A stretch of 64,000 nt of DNA from an uncultured Eubacteriales bacterium (lineage in GTDB: Bacteria > Bacillota > Clostridia > Peptostreptococcales > Anaerovoracaceae). The notes beneath the pieces are model-generated. The model searched no databases and was not told where the DNA came from. It saw only the letters and a list, made by a program, of their open reading frames with translations. The translations under genes and the position numbers were made by a program. The stretch is from positions 39,987 through 103,986 of the forward strand of contig CADBXM010000011.1 of NCBI GenBank assembly GCA_902798745.1, read 5' to 3'. Every line of letters starts with the position of its first letter. The first letter of the stretch is position 1. Positions 25,810-33,862 of the stretch are shown here, in pieces.

Positions 25810-26409
25810 ATGGGAAAATTTGACGAGTATTTGGAAAGAGCCAGGAAGCTGGCGGACGAAGTCGGCGATCTGGCAAAGAATGTCACAGGCGATACTGTGA
25901 ACAGGGCAAAGGAAATAATGGAAGATGGCAGCAAAGCCAGAGAGCTTATGCAGAGCGCCAAGGAGCAGTCGGCTGCTATCTCTCTTAATGCTAGAGAGAA
26001 AGTGCAGGGTATGCTGCAGGACATCAAAGCGGTCAAGGAGATCAGCCTGGGCATCGCTGAGATCGAAGCTCTGCCGGAATTCGAGGGCTCCATAGTGTAC
26101 AAGATGGAACGCGAGACCGTGCTCAATTCACTGGACACTCTTGTCCTCACGATCCGGGACAGCCGTATGGACGATGAATCTGTAGCGGAAGAAATCAGGA
26201 AGGTGATGGACAGGATACAGCCTGCCGCCGCTGCTGAGCTTCAGACAGAGGGCGCTGAGTCTCAGACAGAGGGCGCTGAGTCTCAGACAGAGGGCGCCGA
26301 GCAGGCACAGATCGAAGTGCAGGAAATGACCGACGAGCAGAAAGCCATCGAACACGTGAAGAAGATCGCTTACGTTGCTTGCGGCAGAGCACTGGCGACA
26401 GTCGCATAG
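25810..26409 (+). CDS. helical hypothetical protein with QTEGAES repeats
   Basis: A 199-aa, mostly helical and acidic protein without signal peptide. Residues 1-60 look like an amphipathic helix region (F-D-E-Y-L-E-R-A-R-K-L-A-D-E-V); about 139-160 is a threefold perfect Q-T-E-G-A-E-S/Q heptad encoded by 21-base repeats. The C-terminal helix ends A-C-G-R-A-L-A-T-V-A. RBS AGAGGAA. The first 40 bases of the gene, with its ribosome site, are copied at 27329-27371. Family not recognised. Confidence 0.65.
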   Translation: MGKFDEYLERARKLADEVGDLAKNVTGDTVNRAKEIMEDGSKARELMQSAKEQSAAISLNAREKVQGMLQDIKAVKEISLGIAEIEALPEFEGSIVYKMERETVLNSLDTLVLTIRDSRMDDESVAEEIRKVMDRIQPAAAAELQTEGAESQTEGAESQTEGAEQAQIEVQEMTDEQKAIEHVKKIAYVACGRALATVA

Positions 26410-26548
26410 CCGTATAGCCGCGCAGAGCCTGTGAGAATGATCAAGAAGAATGAGATCATGAGACCGTGTTCCCAAAGGAGTGCGAAAAGGCGTTCAAGAT
26501 GGGTGAAAAGCTGGCAAAATAGCCTGTCAAGATGCTGTGTTCAAACAC

Positions 26549-26577
26549 TTGAAACTATCACGATACCGTGATATAAT
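26549..26577 (+). promoter_or_regulatory. sigma-70-type promoter with internal palindrome
   Basis: TTGAAA (26549) and TATAAT (26572) are spaced by 17 bases. TATCACG-ATAC-CGTGATA (26556-26573) is a perfect inverted repeat between and over the -10 box, as expected for an operator. A half site (TATCACGG) recurs just inside the next gene at about 26611. It probably lets the HTH-bearing protein of the pair repress its own transcription. Confidence 0.8.
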
Positions 26578-26603
26578 CATCCGAAAGGGAAAGGGGATTA
26601 TGG

Positions 26604-26858
26604 ATGCCGGTTATATCACGGTTTTACGGAATTATTATTCGTATGTATTTTCAGCAAGCGGAACACAACCCGCCTCATATCCATGCGATTTATGGTGAAG
26701 ATGTAGCTGTTATTTCTATACATACTTGTGAAGTTTTGGAGGGCTATTTGCCTCCGAAGGCTTCAGCTATGGTAAAGGAATGGGTCATAAGCAACAAGAG
26801 CGAGTTGCTTAAAATGTGGGAGACGCAGCAGTTCAGGAAGTTGTCTCCGCTAGAGTAG
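26604..26858 (+). CDS. DUF4160 protein (toxin-antitoxin-like partner)
   Basis: An 84-aa DUF4160 protein: P-V-I-S-R-F-Y-G-I-I-I-R-M-Y near the start and H-N-P-P-H-I-H-A-I-Y-G in the middle are the family signatures. DUF4160 genes are typically followed by a DUF2442 gene, as here, and the pair is regarded as a toxin-antitoxin-like or regulatory module; the biochemical activity is unknown. RBS AAAGGGG is 7 bases before the ATG. It is the first gene behind the palindromic promoter. Confidence 0.85.
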   Translation: MPVISRFYGIIIRMYFQQAEHNPPHIHAIYGEDVAVISIHTCEVLEGYLPPKASAMVKEWVISNKSELLKMWETQQFRKLSPLE

Positions 26859-26872
26859 AAGGGTGTTAATAA

Positions 26873-27328
26873 ATGTTTCACAAAATAAAATCGATCAATA
26901 TACTTCCTGATTTTTGCCTGACTGTTCACTTCTCTGAAGGCGTAACTAAGGAATACGATATGAATGTACTGATTGAGAGGATTCCGGAATTTAAAAGGCT
27001 GAAAAAGCAACCGGGTCTTTTTGGTGAGGCCAGGGTTGATGTAGGTGGCTATGGCATTGTTTGGGACGATGAGATGGATATCTCTTGTGACGAGCTGTTT
27101 GCGAATGGAGTGGAAATCAAGACGCCTTTTGATGGATTGATCGCTTTTTCAGATGCAACAGAGATATGGGGATTGAACGAGAGCACGCTTCGCAAAGCAA
27201 TTTCGTATGGGAAACTGATCAACGGAGTAGATGTCTGTAAATACGGTAAACAGTGGGTCATCTCTAGTGAAGCTATGAGGCGTGAATATGGCGAACCTGG
27301 CAACAAAGAGCATGTGAAAAGCATATAG
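26873..27328 (+). CDS. DUF2442 protein with C-terminal helix-turn-helix
   Basis: A 151-aa fusion. Residues 1-85 are DUF2442 (I-L-P-D-F-C-L-T-V-H-F-S-E-G-V, then V-W-D-D-E-M-D-I-S-C-D-E-L). Residues about 92-140 are a helix-turn-helix of the MerR/excisionase-like kind: S-D-A-T-E-I-W-G-L-N-E-S-T-L-R-K-A-I-S-Y then W-V-I-S-S-E-A-M-R-R-E-Y-G. This layout suggests the antitoxin/repressor of the pair. It starts 14 bases after DUF4160. The likely operator is the palindrome at 26556-26573 (inference). Confidence 0.8.
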   Translation: MFHKIKSINILPDFCLTVHFSEGVTKEYDMNVLIERIPEFKRLKKQPGLFGEARVDVGGYGIVWDDEMDISCDELFANGVEIKTPFDGLIAFSDATEIWGLNESTLRKAISYGKLINGVDVCKYGKQWVISSEAMRREYGEPGNKEHVKSI

Positions 27329-27371
27329 AGGAGCAACTATGGGAAAAATTGACGAGTGTTTGGAAAGAGCC
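27329..27371 (+). pseudogene. duplicated 5' fragment of the 25810 gene
   Basis: The bases AGGAGCAACTATGGGAAAA onward match the ribosome site and first 11 codons of the gene at 25810 (M-G-K-x-D-E-x-L-E-R-A) with about five differences, then similarity stops. It directly follows the DUF2442 stop. This suggests the TA-like pair was inserted next to, or carried with, a partial copy of its neighbour. Confidence 0.7.
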
Positions 27372-27488
27372 CTGACGCGGATTGGTCAGTTGCTCCTGAC
27401 GCGTGATGGGCGAAGTGAAAAAAGAATATGCATGAATATGCATGCAGTATAGTGGTGAAAACCAGCTGAAATGATAAGTTCGCATAAA

Positions 27489-27534
27489 AAAATTGGCGAA
27501 GATTTGCTAAATTGGCAGAATCTTCGTCAATTTT
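27489..27534. terminator. strong hairpin, terminator-like
   Basis: AAAATTGGCGAAGATT and AATCTTCGTCAATTTT form a 16-bp stem with one G-T position, followed by CTCTTTTAAG. It belongs to the TTGGCG hairpin family and may end the DUF4160/DUF2442 transcript. Confidence 0.65.
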
Positions 27535-27540
27535 CTCTTT

Positions 27541-27772
27541 TAAGATTGGCGGTCCGGCAAGCAAACTGCTGTCAAACGGCATGAATAATGAGTTTTCAGC
27601 TAATTATTACAAGTCGCGCTGAATGTTTATACATTTCAGTGGCTTTCAGGCAGTTTTGCCTGCGAGGCATTGGCGAGAAACAGAGCTTTTTGTTGGTTTT
27701 GCGCCAACCCGCAACTGAGCACCGATCCCAGATTGGCGAAAAACAGAGGTTTTTGCTGGTTTTACGCCAATC
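27541..27772. repeat. interspersed repeat with two TTGGCG hairpins, copy 1
   Basis: Bases 27541-27707 align by eye with 33601-33766 (shared landmarks: GATTGG, GGC(A/G)TGAATAA, GCTAAT, GTGCTGAAT or CGCTGAAT, then TTGGCGA-AAACAG ... CGCCAA or CGTCAA). A second hairpin, GATTGGCGAAAA with TTTACGCCAATC, follows at 27731-27772. This accounts for most of the gene-free stretch 27372-27803. Confidence 0.6.
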
Positions 27773-27803
27773 CTGTGCCAACCCGCAACTGACGCAACTA
27801 TTG

Positions 27804-29003
27804 TTACTTCCTATTTGGTATTTCGATCTCGACGTCCGAGAGCGCAAAGCTCGCGCACGGATGGATGTAGCCATAGCGTTTGTCGGCTCCGCGTCTTCCG
27901 TCTGTCAGTTCAGGGATGAATACGTCTCCGCTCACCAGTCTGCTCCTGCACCATCCGCAGACTCCGCCTCTGCACCTGTTCGGCCCGGCGATGCCGGCCC
28001 TCTCGAGCGCGACAAGCATGTTCTCGTTGGCGTTGCAAGGAATGTCGTATTCCGAATTGCACATCTTCACTTTCAGCTTGAAGACTTTGTCCTTCGCCTC
28101 CGCAGGGTATCCAGGCAGCGTCCAAGGCTCCTTGATGGATCCGAAGATCTCTTTCCTGTAGTGCTTGAGGTCGAGATTAAGCTTGTCGGCCTCTTTGTCG
28201 AGGAACTCATACATTGCCTGAGGCCCCGATGCGAAGAGTGAGAACTTTTCATCGCCCGCGTACTTCTTCACGAGCTCGGCGGATATGAATCCGTGCTCGC
28301 AGTCGTCAGCTTCTTCGTCAGACAGCACGTTGACCAGTTTCACCTTGTCGGTAGCCTTCAGCACTTCAGCAAACTCTTCGGCGAAGAGGATGTCTGCCTT
28401 TGTCCTCGAGCCGTACAATATCGTCAGTTTGAAGTCTTCGTCCCCGCTCGCGATGGCTCTTGCCATGGACAGTATCGGTGTGATGCCGCTGCCGCCCGAG
28501 CATGCGATCACGTGTTTCTCGTCGCGGAAACCTTCATAATAGAACAGTCCCTGCGGGCCGGAAGTCCTCACCACGTCGCCGACTTTCCAGTTCTCGATGA
28601 TGTATTTCGAGAGGAAGCCGTTCTCGACCATCTTCACGGTGAGCTCAAGCTTGCCCTCGAGAGTGTCGACCGGGCCCGAGCTTATCGATACAGGCCTCGC
28701 GATCAGCTTGCCGTCTATCTCCTGACGGATCACCACGTACTGCCCGGCGCGGAAAAATGCCGCCTCCGTCCCGTCCTGTTTCTTCATCTGGTAAGACTTG
28801 ACGCCTTTGCCTCTGTCGATGATGTTCTCGATCACGAAATACTGCTCATCCGGATGTCGCTGCGCCGCTTTCTCATTGCACTTGAATGTTGCCGCGGTCT
28901 TGGCGGAAGAGGCGCTCTGGATCTTGTTTTCACGTTCCTTCGGCTTGTTCGTGAAGTACATGATGTCTTTAAGACCGTATTTTTTCAGTTTGACCTTTGA
29001 CAT
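27804..29003 (-). CDS. ferredoxin reductase-like flavoprotein with C-terminal 2Fe-2S domain
   Basis: A 399-aa protein. Residues about 50-160 form an FAD domain (R-P-V-S-I-S-S-G-P for flavin binding), about 170-290 an NAD(P) domain (C-S-G-G-S-G-I-T-P and Y-G-S-R), and the last 90 a plant-type 2Fe-2S ferredoxin with C-R-G-G-V-C-G-W-C plus a later H-P-C-A-S. This is the NADH:acceptor reductase layout of oxygenase electron-transfer proteins. It starts 3 bases after the stop of the desaturase-like gene, so it is likely its electron partner. The substrate is unknown; an anaerobic host makes an oxygenase role unlikely. Confidence 0.85.
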   Translation of the reverse strand: MSKVKLKKYGLKDIMYFTNKPKERENKIQSASSAKTAATFKCNEKAAQRHPDEQYFVIENIIDRGKGVKSYQMKKQDGTEAAFFRAGQYVVIRQEIDGKLIARPVSISSGPVDTLEGKLELTVKMVENGFLSKYIIENWKVGDVVRTSGPQGLFYYEGFRDEKHVIACSGGSGITPILSMARAIASGDEDFKLTILYGSRTKADILFAEEFAEVLKATDKVKLVNVLSDEEADDCEHGFISAELVKKYAGDEKFSLFASGPQAMYEFLDKEADKLNLDLKHYRKEIFGSIKEPWTLPGYPAEAKDKVFKLKVKMCNSEYDIPCNANENMLVALERAGIAGPNRCRGGVCGWCRSRLVSGDVFIPELTDGRRGADKRYGYIHPCASFALSDVEIEIPNRK

Positions 29004-29006
29004 GTC

Positions 29007-30566
29007 CTAGCCCTCCATTTCTTCCAGAATGATCTTGCCTATATCATTGCCGTTGGTATAGGTCATGTTGTAACCGTCTCCTCTGGCGCCGGCCGCGCCG
29101 CAGGTCTTGAAGCCCTTGATCGGCTGGTCCTTTCTGATGGCCATCAGCCTCGACAGCATGGTATCCCAGTTGTCGACCATGTAGCCATACGACGTGCCCT
29201 CAGGGGTATTGAGGAAGTGCGCGAAGGTCCATGGTGTGGCCAGCTCTATCTCTTCGATGCAGTCGTGGATTATGATGCCGGTGTCCTTCTCGAAGTTGTC
29301 CATGACTTTCTGGAAGAGCTCCTGCTTTTTGTGCACGTACTCTCTCTGCGTGAAGTCGCCCCAGACGTCTTCGGTGTAGCAGATCGTGAAGGTCATGACT
29401 GTAGTGCCCTTTGGCGAAGCATCCGGGTTCACCACGTTGTAGATGACGACTACGGAGTGTGTGTTGTCCTCGTAGGACTTCGAGTCCTTGATGTTCTTCG
29501 CGTTGTCGAACGAGCCCGGCATAAAGATGGTGTAGTCCTCGATGCCGAGTTCCTCTATGCTCTTGTTGCAGGCGACGTACGCGTTGAAGAACCTGATACC
29601 GTGCTTCTCGGCGTTGACGCGCTTGTATTCTCTCTCAGGGACTTTGATGTTCTCGTCGAGCAGTTTGTTGTACGCGATCTCAGGATTGACGTTGGCGATG
29701 ACGTAGTTGGTCTCCACCATACCCACGTCGGTCATGACGCCGATGATGTTGCCGTCTTTGTCGCCGCACACCTTGTGAGCTTTCGTGTTGAGCCAGAGCT
29801 CGCCGCCCAGCTCTCTGAAGCGTTCCATGCAGGCCATCGTCATGCCGTGAGCGTTGTCGCGGGTTATCGTTGGCTCCACGTTAGCGTACTGGTAGAACAT
29901 CCACGCCTGATGCACAAAGCTCATCTTCGAGTAGTCCGCGCCGATGTATGTCCAGTAGACGTCGAGTATATCGATGGCATCTTCAGGCATACCTATGTTC
30001 CTCATGACTTCGTTGAACGGACGCTCAGCGACTTTGAGGAAGTTGGAAAAGTTCTTCATGTAATAGAGACTGTCGGTCTTAAGGAAGCCGTCCTTCTTGA
30101 CCGTAGACATGTTGGCCGAGAAATAGTCGTTGGCCTCTACGCACTCTCTGGCGAGGTCCATGAACACTTTCATCGGCTCTTTGCTGCCCGGGACTATCTC
30201 TTCCATCGCGTTGATGACGTTGTCGACTCCGGTCGGCAGCTTGACATCGAAATGCTTGCCGCTTCTTGTGGTTCCGATGCATCTGTACATCTCGGGGATC
30301 CATATCCAGTCGATGCCCAGCTTGTGTTCTTCCATCATGATGCGGCCCGGGAGTTCCCACCTTCCCGGCTTGCCGAGTCCGCAGAACTCATGCAGCGACG
30401 CGTCGAACTCGATACGCCCTCTCACGAACGATGACGCGCAGCCGCCGGGCAGATTGTGCTGGTCGAGTAGCAGGACTTTCTTGCCCGCGTTTGCCACAGT
30501 GATCGCGGCTGACATTCCCGCGATACCGGCGCCGATCACCACGCAATCAAATCTACTGTTGCCCAT
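29007..30566 (-). CDS. phytoene-desaturase-like NAD(P)/FAD oxidoreductase
   Basis: A 519-aa flavoprotein with N-terminal dinucleotide fold V-V-I-G-A-G-I-A-G-M-S-A-A, then L-L-L-D-Q-H-N-L-P-G-G-C-A-S-S-F, the signature of the CrtI/carotenoid isomerase-like amine oxidase clan. The end, with C-G-A-A-G-A-R-G-D-G-Y-N, is the second FAD contact. No other carotenoid genes are present, so carotenoid synthesis is not supported. AAGGAG precedes the ATG at 30566. An imperfect palindrome (TAACAAAATTTTAGTTA, about 30599-30615) lies in its upstream region and may be regulatory. Confidence 0.85.
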   Translation of the reverse strand: MGNSRFDCVVIGAGIAGMSAAITVANAGKKVLLLDQHNLPGGCASSFVRGRIEFDASLHEFCGLGKPGRWELPGRIMMEEHKLGIDWIWIPEMYRCIGTTRSGKHFDVKLPTGVDNVINAMEEIVPGSKEPMKVFMDLARECVEANDYFSANMSTVKKDGFLKTDSLYYMKNFSNFLKVAERPFNEVMRNIGMPEDAIDILDVYWTYIGADYSKMSFVHQAWMFYQYANVEPTITRDNAHGMTMACMERFRELGGELWLNTKAHKVCGDKDGNIIGVMTDVGMVETNYVIANVNPEIAYNKLLDENIKVPEREYKRVNAEKHGIRFFNAYVACNKSIEELGIEDYTIFMPGSFDNAKNIKDSKSYEDNTHSVVVIYNVVNPDASPKGTTVMTFTICYTEDVWGDFTQREYVHKKQELFQKVMDNFEKDTGIIIHDCIEEIELATPWTFAHFLNTPEGTSYGYMVDNWDTMLSRLMAIRKDQPIKGFKTCGAAGARGDGYNMTYTNGNDIGKIILEEMEG

Positions 30567-30784
30567 ACGCTTCTCCTTTCTGCAAATGATAATGTTACTA
30601 ACAAAATTTTAGTTAATGGGGGCGACGAATGCAATTGGAATCGCGGTCGAAACTGAAACTGGCAACAAAGAATGAAGAAGTTTTTGGATAACAGAACAGA
30701 AATATACCTTTCGTGTAATAAGCCGTGCTAAAATACGGATAAACAGACATGTGAGATAACGGCCGGAAGTAGAAAGGAGCTGAC

Positions 30785-33472
30785 ATGAAAGGGAAAATAC
30801 TGACAATATTGATGTCCCTGGCTCTGGTATTCACCATGATGCCTATGATGGCGGATCAAGCTTATGCAGGCGGCACGAAGGTCAATCAGCACGATCCTTA
30901 TGAACACGCCAACAACAGCCGCATAACACAGGAATACGGTTCGAATACTGTCTACATCCAGTGCGATTGGGAAAATGACGGTGCGGACGGCAAGCATGTT
31001 TGTCGATTCAGTGAGTGGCCTCTGATCATCCTTGACAGGCCGGACTCATATTATGACGGCAAGCCAAAGGAAGCCGGATTCGTGGTTGAGAAATTGAAGA
31101 ACTATCCCGGCGGCCATGCAGAGGGGTTTCCATACGATTACGCCGAATGGGATGGAAAGTTCATTTATACGGGAGTAAACGGAACGGTAGAATACGGGCC
31201 AACGGATAAAGCTCCGATCGGAGAAGGAACGTATTATGTCTACGCGAAGGTGAAGATCCCGAGCGCCAAGACACTTACGAGTGATGGGACCTTTATTTTG
31301 GGCAAGCAATTCACCATCGAACCAAGCAGCTACAATGTGACCTTCGATGCTAACCCACCTAAGAACGCATCAACAACACCTACAGGCGCGATGCCGGAAT
31401 TGCATTTTAATTCGCGTGTGGAAAAGCGCGACCTCCCACCGAACCAGTTTGTTTTGCCCGGATACACTTTCGACGGCTGGAACACGAAACCCGATGGCAC
31501 AGGAACAGGATATGTGAACAATGCGATAGTATCAGGATTATCGAAAAACAACAAAGACATAACGCTCTACGCTCAGTGGAACCCGAAGACGTATACGATC
31601 ACCTATAAAGCGGGAGAAGTGGACGATGATGATGTTACGGAAGAGGTAGTATTTGACCAGCCGGGCAAGCTGAAGCCGATCGGAGAAATAGGATGGGGCT
31701 ATAGATACCATGGCTTCCTTGGATGGTCAACTGATGGTTTCGGTATAATCCTTGGAGACAAAGCGAATTACGTCAACCTCGGCGGCCCACCTAGTGGTTA
31801 TTATAATGACCCTCAGCCTGTTGAATTAACAGCTCAATGGGTAGGGCAAGGACAGATCGTCGTTTCCGTGACTAAGGATGGAGTACCACAGGAAGAACTT
31901 GGTGACGGCTTTTCTTTGATATCGGAAAACGGAACGGTCTTCACGATGCGAACGGATTATTTGGATGGTATGTACACTTTAGATACAAGCAAGGCGCAAC
32001 AACCCGGAAGGCAACCCGCAGCGCTTCCTCCTGATGACTACGAGCTCGTTTTTGAGAGTAACGGCTATGAAAAGACATCACAGCATATCGAGTATGACGG
32101 CAGTAAGCCTGTAAGTGCCGTATTCGACTACTACACTGTCAGCACCGAGAAAGACCCGGCATATTCAGATAAGATAACAAGCCTTGTTCTTGAAGACTCA
32201 GAAGGAACTATACAGCCGGTTTCTGATAACACCTTTGTCGTTCCGGAAGGTCGCAAGATGAAGCTGCAGGCGCAGGTCGCCCCAGGCTACCACTTTGGCG
32301 GATACGATGCTGTCGGAATTACCCCTGAATGGGAAGGCTACTACAATATGAATGCGGATCAGACCATCGAGGTGCAGGGCCAGGCGGCGATCATGGCGCA
32401 CGTAGAGGCCAATACATACAAAGTGCATTTTGATGCTAATACGAACGCTGCCGTCATCGGCAAGATGGAAGATCAGGACATGGTCTATGACGAGGAACAA
32501 AAGCTGTTCGCAAATAAGTTCATGTGCAGCGGAGCCGAATTCACGGGATGGAACACGAAGAAGGACGGCAGCGGACAGCAATTTGCAGATAAAGAGAGCG
32601 TCAAAAACCTGACTGATGCAGACGGCGGTACTGTTACGCTTTACGCCCAGTGGAATAATACGTCGGAAAAAACAGCGATCCTCAAATTCGATCTCAATGG
32701 CGGTACGCTGGAAGGTAAAAAGGGCATTATCACCGTAAAGGAGACCGTGGGGAAAACAATAACGATGCCGGCAGCTCCAACGCGCAAAGGATACACCTTC
32801 AAGTATTGGAAGGGCTCGAATTATAAACCTGGCAGCAAGTACAAGGTGACGGGCGACCACAAGTTTACTGCGGTCTGGAGTAATGGGCCCAAGGCAAGCG
32901 GCGTGCTTCTTGCGAAGATGACATCCAAGGGCAGCAAATCACTCGTGCTCACGTGGAACAAGATCGACGGCGCGGCAGGCTATGACGTCTTCTTCGTAAG
33001 ATGTGGCGATAATAATTCGCTTAAGAAGGTCAAGACCATAAAAGGCAACAAAACCTTAAAGTGGACAAAGAAAAACCTGCGAAAGAAAACCTCGTACAAG
33101 GCTGTCGTGAAAGCCTGGGTAAAGAAGAACGGTAAAAAGACCTATGTCAGTACAAGTCCTGCCGTCCATGCCTATACTTCGGGTGGAAAGAAGTACTTTA
33201 CAAATCCTGAGAAAGTTACGGTGAAGAAGGTCAGTGTTTCGCTGAAGAAAGGAAAGAAATATAAAATCAAGGCGAGCGTGGCAAATCTACAGAAGGGCAA
33301 GGCTTTGATCCCTGACTGTCATGAGCCGGAACTGCGCTATATCAGCAGCAACAAGAAGATCGCGACAGTCAGCAAGTCCGGCAAGATCACAGCCAAGGGC
33401 AAGGGCAAATGCAAGGTCTATGTGCTAGCGATCAACGGCGTGAGAAAAGCAATCAAAGTCACCGTGAAATAG
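30785..33472 (+). CDS. InlB-repeat surface protein with Fn3/Big_2 tail
   Basis: An 895-aa Sec-exported protein (signal ends near A-Y-A-G). The middle holds three or four Listeria-Bacteroides (InlB B) repeats: Y-N-V-T-F-D-A-N, F-D-G-W-N-T-K-P-D-G-T-G, T-L-Y-A-Q-W-N, then further units closing with F-K-Y-W-K-G-S-N-Y. A region around 400-560 has a Cna-like/prealbumin look. Residues about 715-800 are Fn3-like and the end is Big_2 (I-A-T-V-S-K-S-G-K-I-T-A-K-G-K). The protein lacks a sortase motif; the tail matches that of the 9272 gene. RBS AAAGGAG. A clear terminator follows at 33536. Confidence 0.85.
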   Translation: MKGKILTILMSLALVFTMMPMMADQAYAGGTKVNQHDPYEHANNSRITQEYGSNTVYIQCDWENDGADGKHVCRFSEWPLIILDRPDSYYDGKPKEAGFVVEKLKNYPGGHAEGFPYDYAEWDGKFIYTGVNGTVEYGPTDKAPIGEGTYYVYAKVKIPSAKTLTSDGTFILGKQFTIEPSSYNVTFDANPPKNASTTPTGAMPELHFNSRVEKRDLPPNQFVLPGYTFDGWNTKPDGTGTGYVNNAIVSGLSKNNKDITLYAQWNPKTYTITYKAGEVDDDDVTEEVVFDQPGKLKPIGEIGWGYRYHGFLGWSTDGFGIILGDKANYVNLGGPPSGYYNDPQPVELTAQWVGQGQIVVSVTKDGVPQEELGDGFSLISENGTVFTMRTDYLDGMYTLDTSKAQQPGRQPAALPPDDYELVFESNGYEKTSQHIEYDGSKPVSAVFDYYTVSTEKDPAYSDKITSLVLEDSEGTIQPVSDNTFVVPEGRKMKLQAQVAPGYHFGGYDAVGITPEWEGYYNMNADQTIEVQGQAAIMAHVEANTYKVHFDANTNAAVIGKMEDQDMVYDEEQKLFANKFMCSGAEFTGWNTKKDGSGQQFADKESVKNLTDADGGTVTLYAQWNNTSEKTAILKFDLNGGTLEGKKGIITVKETVGKTITMPAAPTRKGYTFKYWKGSNYKPGSKYKVTGDHKFTAVWSNGPKASGVLLAKMTSKGSKSLVLTWNKIDGAAGYDVFFVRCGDNNSLKKVKTIKGNKTLKWTKKNLRKKTSYKAVVKAWVKKNGKKTYVSTSPAVHAYTSGGKKYFTNPEKVTVKKVSVSLKKGKKYKIKASVANLQKGKALIPDCHEPELRYISSNKKIATVSKSGKITAKGKGKCKVYVLAINGVRKAIKVTVK

Positions 33473-33535
33473 GCCACCACATGGTTTATTCATCGGTATG
33501 CATGGAGCGAAATGCCTAAAATGGGCTGAAATAAA

Positions 33536-33567
33536 GCAAATCCGTCACAAAAGTGACGGATTTTTGC
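33536..33567 (+). terminator. rho-independent terminator
   Basis: GCAAATCCGTCAC pairs perfectly with GTGACGGATTTTTGC over an AAAA loop. The stem core GTCAC-AAAA-GTGAC recalls the GTGAC repeats near 60603. Confidence 0.85.
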
Positions 33568-33600
33568 TATTTTGGCTAGTTTTTCGCCAACTTTCAATTG

Positions 33601-33766
33601 GCAGATTGGTGATTAGGCAGGTGCTTTGATCTAAAGTGGCGTGAATAACGGTTTTTTGCTAATAAATACAAACCGTGCTGAATAGTTATTCAATTTAGGG
33701 GTTGAAATGAGATTTTTCTTGCAAGCTGTTGGCGAAAAACAGCCCATATTGTTGCTTTTTCGTCAA
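33601..33766. repeat. interspersed repeat with TTGGCG hairpin, copy 2
   Basis: Counterpart of 27541-27707 in the same orientation; it ends with TTGGCGAAAAACAG ... TTTTTCGTCAA (33729-33766). Together with the terminator it fills the gene-free stretch 33473-33862; I see no ORF there. Confidence 0.6.
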
Positions 33767-33862
33767 TAGGGTGTCGTTGCGGGTGTTTTTTGAAATAGTT
33801 GACGATATTCTGTATTATTAAAGTGACAAACACATTACAGGAATCTGGCCACGGGGGACAGC

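Noticed and set aside
25810-26409. A phage-tail or phasin-like assignment for the helical protein
   Set aside because: The helical character is generic; no family motif and no phage neighbours.
29217-30434. A 405-codon plus-strand open frame
   Set aside because: Antisense to the clear flavoprotein gene at 29007-30566; composition rich in Val, His and Asp, no motif.
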